NCBI GenBank assembly: GCA_963578625.1
Contig: CAUZEO010000028.1
Coordinates: 1 to 26,985, forward strand
DNA: 26,985 nucleotides
From: CAUZEO01 sp963578625
Lineage (GTDB): Bacteria > Verrucomicrobiota > Kiritimatiellia > SLOV01
Direction of reading: 5' to 3'
The notes under the pieces are model-generated. The model saw only the letters and a program-made list of their open reading frames with translations. It did no database searches and had not been told where the DNA came from. The number at the start of each line of letters is the position of its first letter. Position 1 is the first letter of the stretch. Made by a program: the position numbers and the translations under genes. Positions 16,081-23,369 of the stretch are shown in pieces.

Positions 16081-17034
16081 ATGAATATCTGCTTGGTAGG
16101 CTATGGTGCGATTGCGGAGAAGCACATGGAAGCGTTCAGCGCGATCGATGGGGTGGTGCCCCGTGTTCTCGTGGGACGGCGCATGGAACCGGCCACGGAG
16201 TTTGCGGCAAGGTGGGGCTTCCAGACCGTTACGATGCAACTGGACGAAGCGCTCGCCGACGATGCGGTCGATGCAGTGGTGATTGCTTCTCCGAATGCCT
16301 TGCACGCGGAGCAGGCAGTGGCTTCCCTCCAGGCGCATAAGCATGTTCTACTGGAGATTCCGATGGCGTTGAACCTGGCGGACGCGAAACAAGTCGTTGA
16401 ACTGGCGGCGAAGAGCGATCGGCAAGTCATGGTTGCCCACACCATGAGATACTTCCCGGCCCTGAGAGAAATTCGCCGCAGGGTGGTGGAAGAAGATTTC
16501 ACGATTCAGCACATCGTTGGTTTCTTCGGCCTGCCGAGGCGTGAGAATGTTACCTCCGCCGGGAAGGCGCGTTCCTGGACCGACGATATTCTGTGGCACT
16601 TCGGAGCCCACATGGTCGACGTGGTTCTCTGGCTCACGGGCAATAGAAATGCCACGGCTTTTTCCTGTCAATTCGGTCCGAAACACCCCACCCAGGGTGT
16701 CATGGATATGTCACTATCCATGACGCTGCCTGGCGGAGCACTGTTTACGCTGGCGCAGTCGTTCAACCTTGAATTGCTTCGATGGACTTTGACCGTCGTC
16801 GGCGACCAGGGGACTCTCGAATTCGACAACGGGACCCTGTACGACCTGAAGCGAAAGGAACTCGTAGCGTACCAATCGATTGTTGATTTGCATGAACAGA
16901 ACCGTGAGTTCGTGGACGCGGTTCGAAATGATAGACCACCTGCGATTACCCCGGCCGATGTGTTGCCGGCGATGGAAATTCTGGACAAGGCGGAAAGAAT
17001 TTCGAATTTCGGATTTCCGATTTCGAATTTGTAG
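16081..17034 (+). CDS. Gfo/Idh/MocA-family oxidoreductase with altered EKP motif
   Basis: NAD(P)-dependent sugar- or polyol-type dehydrogenase, 317 residues. The Rossmann N-terminus is NICLVGYGAIAEKHMEAF. The family's EKP signature reads EIP here (HVLLEIPMALNLADA), so the usual lysine that contacts cofactor and substrate is isoleucine. The C-terminal domain contains WHFGAHMVDVVLWLTG, with the family's conserved histidine region. I prefer ATG 16081 over 16045 because homologues begin with this strand; the ribosome site is weak. The last 11 or so residues (ISNFGFPISNL) are encoded by a repetitive ATTTCGA-rich sequence (16998-17030), so the native end may have been replaced. The amidohydrolase-like gene follows 28 bases later. 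Confidence 0.88.
   Translation: MNICLVGYGAIAEKHMEAFSAIDGVVPRVLVGRRMEPATEFAARWGFQTVTMQLDEALADDAVDAVVIASPNALHAEQAVASLQAHKHVLLEIPMALNLADAKQVVELAAKSDRQVMVAHTMRYFPALREIRRRVVEEDFTIQHIVGFFGLPRRENVTSAGKARSWTDDILWHFGAHMVDVVLWLTGNRNATAFSCQFGPKHPTQGVMDMSLSMTLPGGALFTLAQSFNLELLRWTLTVVGDQGTLEFDNGTLYDLKRKELVAYQSIVDLHEQNREFVDAVRNDRPPAITPADVLPAMEILDKAERISNFGFPISNL
16998..17030. repeat. ATTTCGA-rich quasi-palindromic repeat at the 3' end of the Gfo/Idh gene
   Basis: The sequence is built of TTCGAATTT, CGGATTTCCG and TTCGAATTT, nearly symmetrical around its centre. It resembles AT-rich TTCGAA-type repeats that are usually intergenic, and the inverted repeat at 23246-23312 uses similar ATTCGATATTCGAA blocks. 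Here it is translated as the end of the oxidoreductase. Confidence 0.6.
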
Positions 17035-17062
17035 ATTTTCCCCACCGGGAGAAAGACCCATT

Positions 17063-17824
17063 ATGTCTGCCCACGTCATTGACGCCTACACCCACTGTGG
17101 TCTCGACAAGTATGAACCGATCGACCGGGTTCGGGAGATGATGACGCATTCGGGTATTGACCGCGCGGTCCTGGCTCAGCATCTAGGGCAATACGACAAC
17201 CGCTACATCGGAAGTGTGGTCAGCGAGGACCCCGAGCATTTCGCGGGCGTTTGCCATCTGGATGCAGCGTCCCCATCGGCAGTTGAGGATCTCGTAAAGC
17301 TCTCGGATACCAAACTGTTTCGGGGTCTTCGATTGCTTTCCGGCAGTCTGCACAGTGCTCCGGAACTCTGGCGGCGAGCACTGGAATTGGGGTTCGTCAT
17401 CGTTGCGTACGCGCCTAACGGGATCGCCGCTGATGTCGATGCGCTCAAAGGACTGCTGGACGTGAATCTCGGAAGAAGGGTCGTTCTCACGCATCTTGGT
17501 AATCCCACTGCCGGTGACGGCGTGGCGGGGAAGGAATATCGGCGAGTTTTCGACCTGGCAGCGTACTCGGGGGTCTATTTCCAGGTATCCGGCATGAAAA
17601 TGTTTTGTCCATACCCCCATACGGAGTTGTACCCCCTGGTGGCGGAAGTTTTTGACCGATTCGGTGCCTCGAGGCTGATGTGGGGATCCAACTATCCCGT
17701 GGTGGGTGACGAAGCAGACGTAAAGAAGGATCTGAACCTGTTGTTGGAGGGGCGACTGCCGATCCCGGACAGCGCAATCAGGGACGTGGCGTACAACAAC
17801 GCTTGTAAGCTCTGGTTTTCTTGA
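17063..17824 (+). CDS. Amidohydrolase-2-type TIM-barrel protein with substituted metal ligands
   Basis: A 253-residue protein of the amidohydrolase-2 group (which includes lactonases and decarboxylases). The opening strand is VIDAYTHCG: the usual first histidine of the H-x-H pair is tyrosine (Y9), while H11 remains. RVVLTHLGNP supplies the next histidine, and the usual WGSD near the end is MWGSNYPV, with asparagine replacing the catalytic aspartate. The fold should be intact, but canonical metal catalysis is doubtful; some members of this superfamily work without metal. ATG 17063 is preceded by GGGAGAAAG. The frame is open further upstream into the oxidoreductase gene, but that part does not resemble the family. 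It probably forms an operon with its two neighbours. Confidence 0.82.
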   Translation: MSAHVIDAYTHCGLDKYEPIDRVREMMTHSGIDRAVLAQHLGQYDNRYIGSVVSEDPEHFAGVCHLDAASPSAVEDLVKLSDTKLFRGLRLLSGSLHSAPELWRRALELGFVIVAYAPNGIAADVDALKGLLDVNLGRRVVLTHLGNPTAGDGVAGKEYRRVFDLAAYSGVYFQVSGMKMFCPYPHTELYPLVAEVFDRFGASRLMWGSNYPVVGDEADVKKDLNLLLEGRLPIPDSAIRDVAYNNACKLWFS

Positions 17825-17864
17825 TTATATCCTTTCGCTCCATTCAGCGATGGACGGAAGTAAA

Positions 17865-18950
17865 ATGATCAAGCTTGGAACCTTTATGATGCCGCTGCAT
17901 CCGCCGGAGAAGGACCGGACGGAATGCTTCGAAGAAGATATTGATTTCGTTGTACTTGCGGACGAACTCGGCTTTAGCGAGGCCTGGTTCGGACAGCACC
18001 ATTCGCTGGGCTGGGAGCCTATTCCCGCCAACGACGTCTTCATTGCCACGCTGATACCGCGGACGAAAAACATTCGTCTCGGCACCGGCGTCTCAATCAT
18101 TCCGCAACATCATCCCGTGAACGTGGCGATGCGCACCTCATTCCTGGATCATCTTGCGCGAGGGCGCTTTAATTGCGGATTTGGCCAGGGCGGCGTGCCC
18201 ACCGATTGGGAGTTATTCGACCTTCCTGATCCGAAGACCCAGGGTCTGATGACGGTTGAAGGAATCGATCTCATCCTGAAATTGTGGGAAGCCGAACCGC
18301 CGTTCGACTTCAAGGGAGAGTATTGGCGGATCCGCATGGAAAGTCAGATTCCCGAACTCGGGCTGGGAACATACCTGAAACCGTATCAGAAACCGCATCC
18401 GCCCATCGGAATGAGCGTAATCAAGGGCGCCTCCATGGCCGCTCGAATGGCCGGGCAACGAGGATATATGCCGCTGAGCACGAATCTGGTTCCGATTTCT
18501 ACTGTCGTGGAGCATTGGCCCACATATTGCGCCGGTGCGGAAGATGCCGGAAAACCTGAGCCGGGCCGTGAAATTTGGCGGGTGTCCCGGACGGTTCTCG
18601 TGGGCGAATCCAGCAACGAGGTGCAGGATCTCGCCATGAACGGTACGCTGGGGCGCTCGTTCGAATACTTCATTTCGCTCTTTAAGTCGGCCGAAATGCT
18701 TTCGCTGTTTAAAGCCGATCCGGAGCATACCGAAGATGACATTACGCCCGAGTATCTGCTCAAGAACCTCTGTATTATCGGCGACGTGAAAGAGTGTACC
18801 AGTCAATTGGAGCATGTGTGGGATGTGACCGGCGGATTCGGCACCCTACTCATGATGGCGCATGACTGGGACAACAAGCCGCTTTGGACACGGTCCATGG
18901 ACTTGTTGAAAAACAAAGTACTTCCTGCTCTTCCAAGTCTCCAGAATTAG
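17865..18950 (+). CDS. Luciferase-like (LLM class) flavin-dependent oxidoreductase
   Basis: FMN-dependent monooxygenase or reductase of the bacterial luciferase superfamily, 361 residues. Visible family features are KLGTFMMPLHPPEK, ADELGFSEAWFGQHHSLGWE, NIRLGTGVSIIPQHHPVNVA, LDHLARGRFNCGFGQGGVP and a long C-terminal barrel. The N-terminus is close to limonene-monooxygenase-like members, but the substrate is unknown. ATG 17865 is chosen because homologues begin MxxGxFMMP and GGAAG lies just upstream; ATG 17850 would add five residues without a good ribosome site. Its TAG stop enters the stem of hairpin copy B. It follows the amidohydrolase-like gene by 40 bases and converges with thiS. Confidence 0.9.
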   Translation: MIKLGTFMMPLHPPEKDRTECFEEDIDFVVLADELGFSEAWFGQHHSLGWEPIPANDVFIATLIPRTKNIRLGTGVSIIPQHHPVNVAMRTSFLDHLARGRFNCGFGQGGVPTDWELFDLPDPKTQGLMTVEGIDLILKLWEAEPPFDFKGEYWRIRMESQIPELGLGTYLKPYQKPHPPIGMSVIKGASMAARMAGQRGYMPLSTNLVPISTVVEHWPTYCAGAEDAGKPEPGREIWRVSRTVLVGESSNEVQDLAMNGTLGRSFEYFISLFKSAEMLSLFKADPEHTEDDITPEYLLKNLCIIGDVKECTSQLEHVWDVTGGFGTLLMMAHDWDNKPLWTRSMDLLKNKVLPALPSLQN

Positions 18951-19023
18951 CCCGAACATCTCACGCTTTTTCTGCCGCAACCTCCATGCTCTCGCGACGG
19001 AAAAGAGTGAGATGTGTGGGCTA
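18948..19023 (+). repeat. Structured hairpin repeat, copy B, overlapping the stop of the flavin oxidoreductase gene
   Basis: TAGCCC (18948-18953) pairs with GGGCTA (19018-19023), ACATCTCAC (18956-18964) with GTGAGATGT (19007-19015), and CTTTT (18966-18970) with AAAAG (19001-19005). The loop contains CAACCTCCATGCTCTCGCGA, nearly the loop of copy A, while the middle stem is different in sequence but paired. As in copy A, the TAG stop of the upstream gene forms part of the outer stem. Confidence 0.85.
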
Positions 19024-19056
19024 GATCGACAAATTGACGTTGCTGTTGGGCGCGGA

Positions 19057-19257
19057 TTACCCGCCCTGGCGGGGCGCTACACATTCCACATCGTCGCCTT
19101 CGCACAATGGTGTCGCACCGTGCCTGCTTCGAGGAATAAATTCCTGGTTCACGGCCACTGCTACTTTCTCGCGGTCGCAGTCCAGACTGCGCAGGAGATC
19201 CGCCACCGTAATCGGCGGCTCTACGACCGTGAGGTTTCCGTTAATTCGTATTTCCAT
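19057..19257 (-). CDS. thiS: Sulfur-carrier protein ThiS
   Basis: A small ubiquitin-like protein (66 residues) that carries sulfur as a C-terminal thiocarboxylate and delivers it to ThiG. The start MEIRINGN and the C-terminal Gly-Gly (APRQGG) are hallmark features, and the length is normal. ATG 19257 is chosen because homologues begin with this strand; the frame continues further upstream within thiO but is unrelated there. The first 37 bases overlap the end of thiO in another frame, so translation is probably coupled. thiF, needed to adenylate the C-terminus, is not in the window. Confidence 0.92.
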   Translation of the reverse strand: MEIRINGNLTVVEPPITVADLLRSLDCDREKVAVAVNQEFIPRSRHGATPLCEGDDVECVAPRQGG

Positions 19258-20303
19258 GACATCCTGTCCAGCGCCTGTTGAACCAGGGCCGGACTCACCA
19301 AAAATCCATGACGGTACAAGCCGTTGATGCGGACCAATCCCTGCTCGCAGGTGATTCGCGGACAGTGGTCGGGAAACGCGGGACGCAGATTTACGCATGT
19401 CTCCACGATGCGAGCTTCACCGAAGCCGGGATGCACTGCATATGCCGCGGAGAGAAGCTCCAGTGTGGAGCGCACGGTGATCGGTCCCCTGTCTTCGCTC
19501 TCCACAGTCGTCGCCCCCACCACGAATGTATGTTCATCCCGGGGAACAATGTAGAGTGGATATCGTGGATGCATGAGCCGGACCGGACGGAGCAGACCCA
19601 CTTCCGGTGCGCTAAGATAAATCAGTTCCCCCCGGACGCCGCGGAGATCCGGGAAGTCTGCCTTGGCGCCGTAGCCCCGGCAGTCGAAAACCCAATCGAA
19701 GGTTCGGGTCCGAAGTTCAGAGCGGATGGATCCTGCCTTCAGGTCGATTACCGGGCATTCCGTGAGCCACTCCACGCCCCGCTTTTCCAGGGTAGCGGCG
19801 AGAGATACGAGCAGCGCACGGTTGTCCAAGTGTCCTTCTCCCGCCATGAAGAGCGCCTGATGAAACCGTCCGGCCAATTCCGGTTCCAGGGCGGAGATGC
19901 GGCCACCGTCGATCCGTTCCGGAACATCGTCCCCGCCGGTCTGATCGCGAATGCGTCTTTCGAGACGGTTCAAATCGCCTTCGTCCGCAGGATGCGCAAC
20001 GATCAGGGTGCCGGTGGTGTGAAAAGGCACGGGAAACTCCAGGCGATCCAAAATTCCGGGCCACAGGGCGAGAGATGTGATTCCCAGATCGTAAATTCCG
20101 GATTCCGCGGTTTCCAATTCGCTGCGGGGCGCCAGCATGCCGGCGCCGGTATGGGCGCAGCTCGACGCTCCGCGCTTTTCGTCGGCGTCGAACAGGGTTA
20201 CGTCCCAACCCCGATCGGACAGTTCCAGGGCAAGGAGTCTTCCCACCAGTCCGGCGCCCGCAATTCCCGCCGAGCCTGTTTGCTTTTGTCTCTTTCCAAG
20301 CAT
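19221..20303 (-). CDS. thiO: Glycine oxidase ThiO
   Basis: FAD enzyme that oxidises glycine to iminoglycine for thiazole formation by ThiG, the aerobic alternative to ThiH. The 360-residue protein begins with the dinucleotide-binding motif AGIAGAGLVGRLLALELSDR and has HTGAGMLAPRSE, VFDCRGYGAKADFP, NLRPAFPDHCPRI and GLYRHGFLVSPAL, matching the DAO family layout. ATG 20303 has no strong ribosome site. It is divergent from the SDR gene at 20381 with 77 bases between, too little for a TPP riboswitch, and none was seen. It overlaps thiS by 37 bases. ThiO use suggests thiazole synthesis by the oxygen-dependent route. Confidence 0.93.
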   Translation of the reverse strand: MLGKRQKQTGSAGIAGAGLVGRLLALELSDRGWDVTLFDADEKRGASSCAHTGAGMLAPRSELETAESGIYDLGITSLALWPGILDRLEFPVPFHTTGTLIVAHPADEGDLNRLERRIRDQTGGDDVPERIDGGRISALEPELAGRFHQALFMAGEGHLDNRALLVSLAATLEKRGVEWLTECPVIDLKAGSIRSELRTRTFDWVFDCRGYGAKADFPDLRGVRGELIYLSAPEVGLLRPVRLMHPRYPLYIVPRDEHTFVVGATTVESEDRGPITVRSTLELLSAAYAVHPGFGEARIVETCVNLRPAFPDHCPRITCEQGLVRINGLYRHGFLVSPALVQQALDRMSWKYELTETSRS

Positions 20304-20380
20304 GGGTTAAAGATAGGTCACAAGGCCGCCGTCCGCAACGGGGGAGTTTATGCGCCTTTCCTTGTTTTCCCTGGAAAACT

Positions 20381-21280
20381 TTGAAACGATGCCCGCCTGT
20401 GAGGCATCCCGCGGTTCAAAGTCGGCAAGTTGCTATCACCGGTTGTTCCAGCGGAATCGGAGAAGCGACCGCTCTCATGCTTCGGGACAAAGGGTGGACC
20501 GTGATTCCAACGGCGCGAAAAGAGGAAGATCTGGAGAAGCTTCAATCGTTGGGATTCAAGCCGGTGCCGCTGGAAATCGCCGAATCAGGGTCGGTTCAGG
20601 ATGCCGCATCCCGGATTCTTGAAATTTGCGGCGGGACACTCGGCGGGTTGGTGAACAACGCCGGCTACAGCCAACCCGGTGCGATTGAAGATCTCTCCAG
20701 GGATTCCATACGCAGACAATTCGAAGTAAATGTGATCGGCATGCAGGAGCTAACCAACCTGTTCATCCCGGTTTTCCGCAAGCAGGGATACGGGCGCATC
20801 GTGAACGTGAGTTCGGTGCTCGGACGAATCGTTATGCCGTTCAATGGTATTTACAGTGCCTCTAAATTCGCCATGGAGGCAATTTCCGATTCGTTGAGAA
20901 CGGAACTCATCGATTCCGGAATTGCGGTGAGCCTGGTGGAGCCCGGCCCGATTCACTCCAATTTTAAAAAGAACGCCGGCGCAGTCGCTATGCAAACCCT
21001 CAACACTGAAACCGCGCACTATGGCGCGCTTTATCGGCAGGCATTGACGCAGGCCAAAAAGGGGCCTCAAAAACCTCGGGCTGCCACGCTTCCTCCGGAA
21101 GCCGTGGCAAAAAAAATTGTACACGCGCTGGAGTCATCCTCTCCCCGCAGACGATACAGGGTGACGATACAAGCGCACGGCGGCGAATTCATTCATCGGT
21201 TTTGCCCGGACGCGCTGGCCGACTGGGCTCGTTTCCGTACGGTACGGAAGAGATTAGCGAAGTTGAAGAACGCAAGTTGA
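20381..21280 (+). CDS. Short-chain dehydrogenase/reductase
   Basis: NAD(P)-dependent SDR of 299 residues, resembling the retinol-dehydrogenase-like type. TGCSSGIGEA is the cofactor motif, ARKEEDL follows the second strand, VNNAGY is near residue 94, and NVSSVLG with YSASKFAMEA supplies the Ser-Tyr-Lys set. The C-terminal extension is longer than that of the SDR at 11169, with a basic tail. The start is TTG 20381 with GGA about eight bases upstream; GTG 20399 is an alternative just before the first strand. It is divergent from thiO, and its stop lies three bases from the msrA stop, so the two genes converge tightly. The substrate is unknown. Confidence 0.9.
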   Translation: MKRCPPVRHPAVQSRQVAITGCSSGIGEATALMLRDKGWTVIPTARKEEDLEKLQSLGFKPVPLEIAESGSVQDAASRILEICGGTLGGLVNNAGYSQPGAIEDLSRDSIRRQFEVNVIGMQELTNLFIPVFRKQGYGRIVNVSSVLGRIVMPFNGIYSASKFAMEAISDSLRTELIDSGIAVSLVEPGPIHSNFKKNAGAVAMQTLNTETAHYGALYRQALTQAKKGPQKPRAATLPPEAVAKKIVHALESSSPRRRYRVTIQAHGGEFIHRFCPDALADWARFRTVRKRLAKLKNAS

Positions 21281-21283
21281 CGT

Positions 21284-21928
21284 CTACTTCATCCCCAGCT
21301 TCTTCAGCTTCGGCGTAATGTTGTACACGCAATAGAGTTCCGACTTATTCTTATTGTAGTAATTCTGGTGGTATTCTTCCGCCTCGAAAAACTCCGGCGC
21401 GGCAACGATTTCCGTGACAATCGGCTTCGGGAATGCTCCTGCTTTCTCGAGCTCTACTTTGACTGCTTCCGCAACTGTTTTTTGTTGTTCGTCGTAGGTG
21501 AAAATGACGGACCGGTACTGCGTTCCCGAATCGGCGCCCTGACGATTCAACGTGGTTGGGTCGTGGGATTTGAAAAATACTTCCACCAATTCCTGGTAGT
21601 CGGCCTTCGCAGGATCGTATTCGACGCGGACCACCTCGGCGTGCCCGGACGTACCGCTGCAGATCTCGTTGTAGGTCGGGTTCTCCGATGTACCGCCCTG
21701 GTAGCCGGAAACCACACCAACGACGCCTTCGATCCGCTGAAAAACGGCTTCTACGCACCAGAAACAGCCGCCGCCAAAACTTGCAAATCCCGTATTTTCG
21801 GGAACCGCTGCCGGGGGGGAATTCTCGTCGGTCATATCATTTTTATCCTGTCCGATCCCGCGAAGTGAGGCCCATCCGAGGCCAAGTGCGACGAGGACCG
21901 CCAATGCTGTGAAATATTTCTTTCTCAT
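21284..21928 (-). CDS. msrA: Peptide methionine sulfoxide reductase MsrA, membrane-anchored or exported
   Basis: Reduces methionine-S-sulfoxide in damaged proteins. The 214-residue protein has a signal/anchor segment (MRKKYFTALAVLVALGLGWA) followed by a short linker and the catalytic domain. The active-site motif is GGGCFWC (C55), and downstream blocks are VSGYQGGTSENPTY, SGTSGHAEVVRVEYDP, HDPTTLNRQGADSGTQYRS and EEYHQNYY; a cysteine near residue 200 may resolve the sulfenic acid. The N-terminal segment implies action at the cell envelope or periplasm. ATG 21928 is preferred because the longer frame upstream is not family-like. It is divergent from the pilU-like gene with 175 bases between. 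Confidence 0.93.
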   Translation of the reverse strand: MRKKYFTALAVLVALGLGWASLRGIGQDKNDMTDENSPPAAVPENTGFASFGGGCFWCVEAVFQRIEGVVGVVSGYQGGTSENPTYNEICSGTSGHAEVVRVEYDPAKADYQELVEVFFKSHDPTTLNRQGADSGTQYRSVIFTYDEQQKTVAEAVKVELEKAGAFPKPIVTEIVAAPEFFEAEEYHQNYYNKNKSELYCVYNITPKLKKLGMK

Positions 21929-22103
21929 TTCGTTACTTTTGACACTCTGAGCTGTACATTTGTTGCAGATGTCGGAGAATTCTGTACGGCTCAGGCTCCC
22001 CTCCGGCACGGGGGGATGATAATCTACGCTATTGTGCGCCTCAAATCCAGCAACAAGCACGAAGGTCGGAAATACAGGCCCTGAGTAGGGCATTGAGAAC
22101 ATC

Positions 22104-23198
22104 ATGTCTGAAATCTCCAAACTACTAGAATATGCTTCTGAGGTGGGCGCATCGGATATCCATCTTGTTGCCGGGGAAAAGCCCGTTTTCCGCCAGTTCG
22201 GGGACTTGGTTGAGGGCTGCTCCGATGTCCTCACGTCCGAGAGCATTCACGCAATTTTGCAGGAAATTGTCCCGAAGCGTCTTCTGGCGTCTTTCGAGAA
22301 CGAGCATGAAGTCGATTTTTCGATGGACGAGCCGGGAATCGGCAGGTACCGGGCTAATGCATTCTTCGAGAAAGGACGGCCTTCCCTGGCATTGCGGGCC
22401 GTTCGAACCGAGGTTCCTTCGTTCGAGGAACTGGGGCTTCCCGCGATCATTGGGGACATCGCATTGTGCCGGCGCGGTATTCTTCTGGCCAGTGGTCCCA
22501 CCGGATGCGGAAAGTCCACCACGCTGGCGCGGATGATTCAGCACATCAACGAAAACGATCACATGCGCGTCATCACCATCGAAGACCCCATTGAATTTTT
22601 GTTTACGAACAAGCGATCGATTGTCCTGCAGCGGGAGATCGGCACCGACACGCCTTCCTTTTCCCACGCCCTGCGCAGCACGCTCCGCCAGGATCCGGAC
22701 ATCATCATGATCGGGGAAATGCGCGACGCGGACAGTTTTCAGGCCGCGCTGACCATGGCCGAAACCGGCCACCTCGTGTTGAGCACGCTGCACACCGATA
22801 CCGCCAGCCAGGCGATATCAAGAATTTTGAATTTCTTTCCAATCGAGCAGCGCGACGTGATCCGCATGAGCCTCGCCGACAACTTGCGCGGCGTTGTCTG
22901 CCAGCGCCTGCTGCAAACAGTCAAGGGGGAGCTCACCCCCACGGTGGAGATCCTGCTCAATACCCCGATCGTTCGCAAACTTCTGCTTACCGGCGGACTG
23001 GAAAAGCTTCATTCGGCCATCGAAACAGACGCGGAAAGCGGAATGATGACCTTCAACGATTCCCTGCACCAGTTGATCAAGGCCGGGACCATCACGGAAG
23101 AAACAGGTCTTGCAAGCTCCAACAACCCGTCCCAGCTCCAGATGTACCTCGAAGGGATTCACCTGGACGAAGGCAAGCGCATCATTTCAGGCGGGTAG
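22104..23198 (+). CDS. pilU: Type IV pilus twitching ATPase, PilT/PilU family
   Basis: Hexameric cytoplasmic ATPase that powers pilus retraction. The 364-residue protein has the PilT N-terminal domain (ASDIHL near residue 16), Walker A GPTGCGKST (131-139), Asp box ITIEDPIEF (158-166), Walker B DPDIIMIGEMRD (198-209) and His box STLHTDTA (H230). The PilT AIRNLIRE-type motif is replaced by PIVRKLLLTGG, which is one reason to prefer PilU or a PilT paralogue; PilT cannot be excluded and the symbol is provisional. ATG 22104 lies where homologues begin. No other pilus gene is in view. A strong inverted repeat follows 47 bases downstream. Confidence 0.9.
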   Translation: MSEISKLLEYASEVGASDIHLVAGEKPVFRQFGDLVEGCSDVLTSESIHAILQEIVPKRLLASFENEHEVDFSMDEPGIGRYRANAFFEKGRPSLALRAVRTEVPSFEELGLPAIIGDIALCRRGILLASGPTGCGKSTTLARMIQHINENDHMRVITIEDPIEFLFTNKRSIVLQREIGTDTPSFSHALRSTLRQDPDIIMIGEMRDADSFQAALTMAETGHLVLSTLHTDTASQAISRILNFFPIEQRDVIRMSLADNLRGVVCQRLLQTVKGELTPTVEILLNTPIVRKLLLTGGLEKLHSAIETDAESGMMTFNDSLHQLIKAGTITEETGLASSNNPSQLQMYLEGIHLDEGKRIISGG

Positions 23199-23245
23199 GT
23201 CGACCCCTCGGGTATTCTGCCCTTTTCTGCGCGCTTGAAGTTGTC

Positions 23246-23312
23246 CGAATATCGAATGCTCAATGTCCAAGGGAACCACCTGCGACATTGGACATTGAGA
23301 ATTCGATATTCG
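23246..23312. repeat. 25-bp inverted repeat, 24 of 25 paired, between convergent genes
   Basis: CGAATATCGAATGCTCAATG begins the left arm (23246-23270). The right arm (23288-23312) is its reverse complement with one mismatch, around a 17-base loop. It lies between the converging pilU-like gene and the ABC operon and could end transcription from both sides, or it may be a dispersed palindromic repeat. Confidence 0.9.
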
Positions 23313-23339
23313 AATTTAGGTTCCGGTTGGGCTCCGCTA

Positions 23340-23358
23340 CACGGGTCGGATACCCGTG
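23340..23358. repeat. CACGGGT-N5-ACCCGTG hairpin near the end of the ABC operon
   Basis: A perfect 7-bp stem with a five-base loop, 11 bases beyond the stop of the TPR-like gene. The flanking GCTA and CTACG resemble CACGGGT-type hairpins I know from intergenic DNA of other environmental bacteria. It may help end the operon, but it has no clear T run. Confidence 0.7.
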
Positions 23359-23369
23359 CTACGTAAGGC

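Noticed and set aside
19278..20384. A 368-codon plus-strand frame
   Set aside because: It is antisense to thiO, which has clear FAD and glycine-oxidase motifs.
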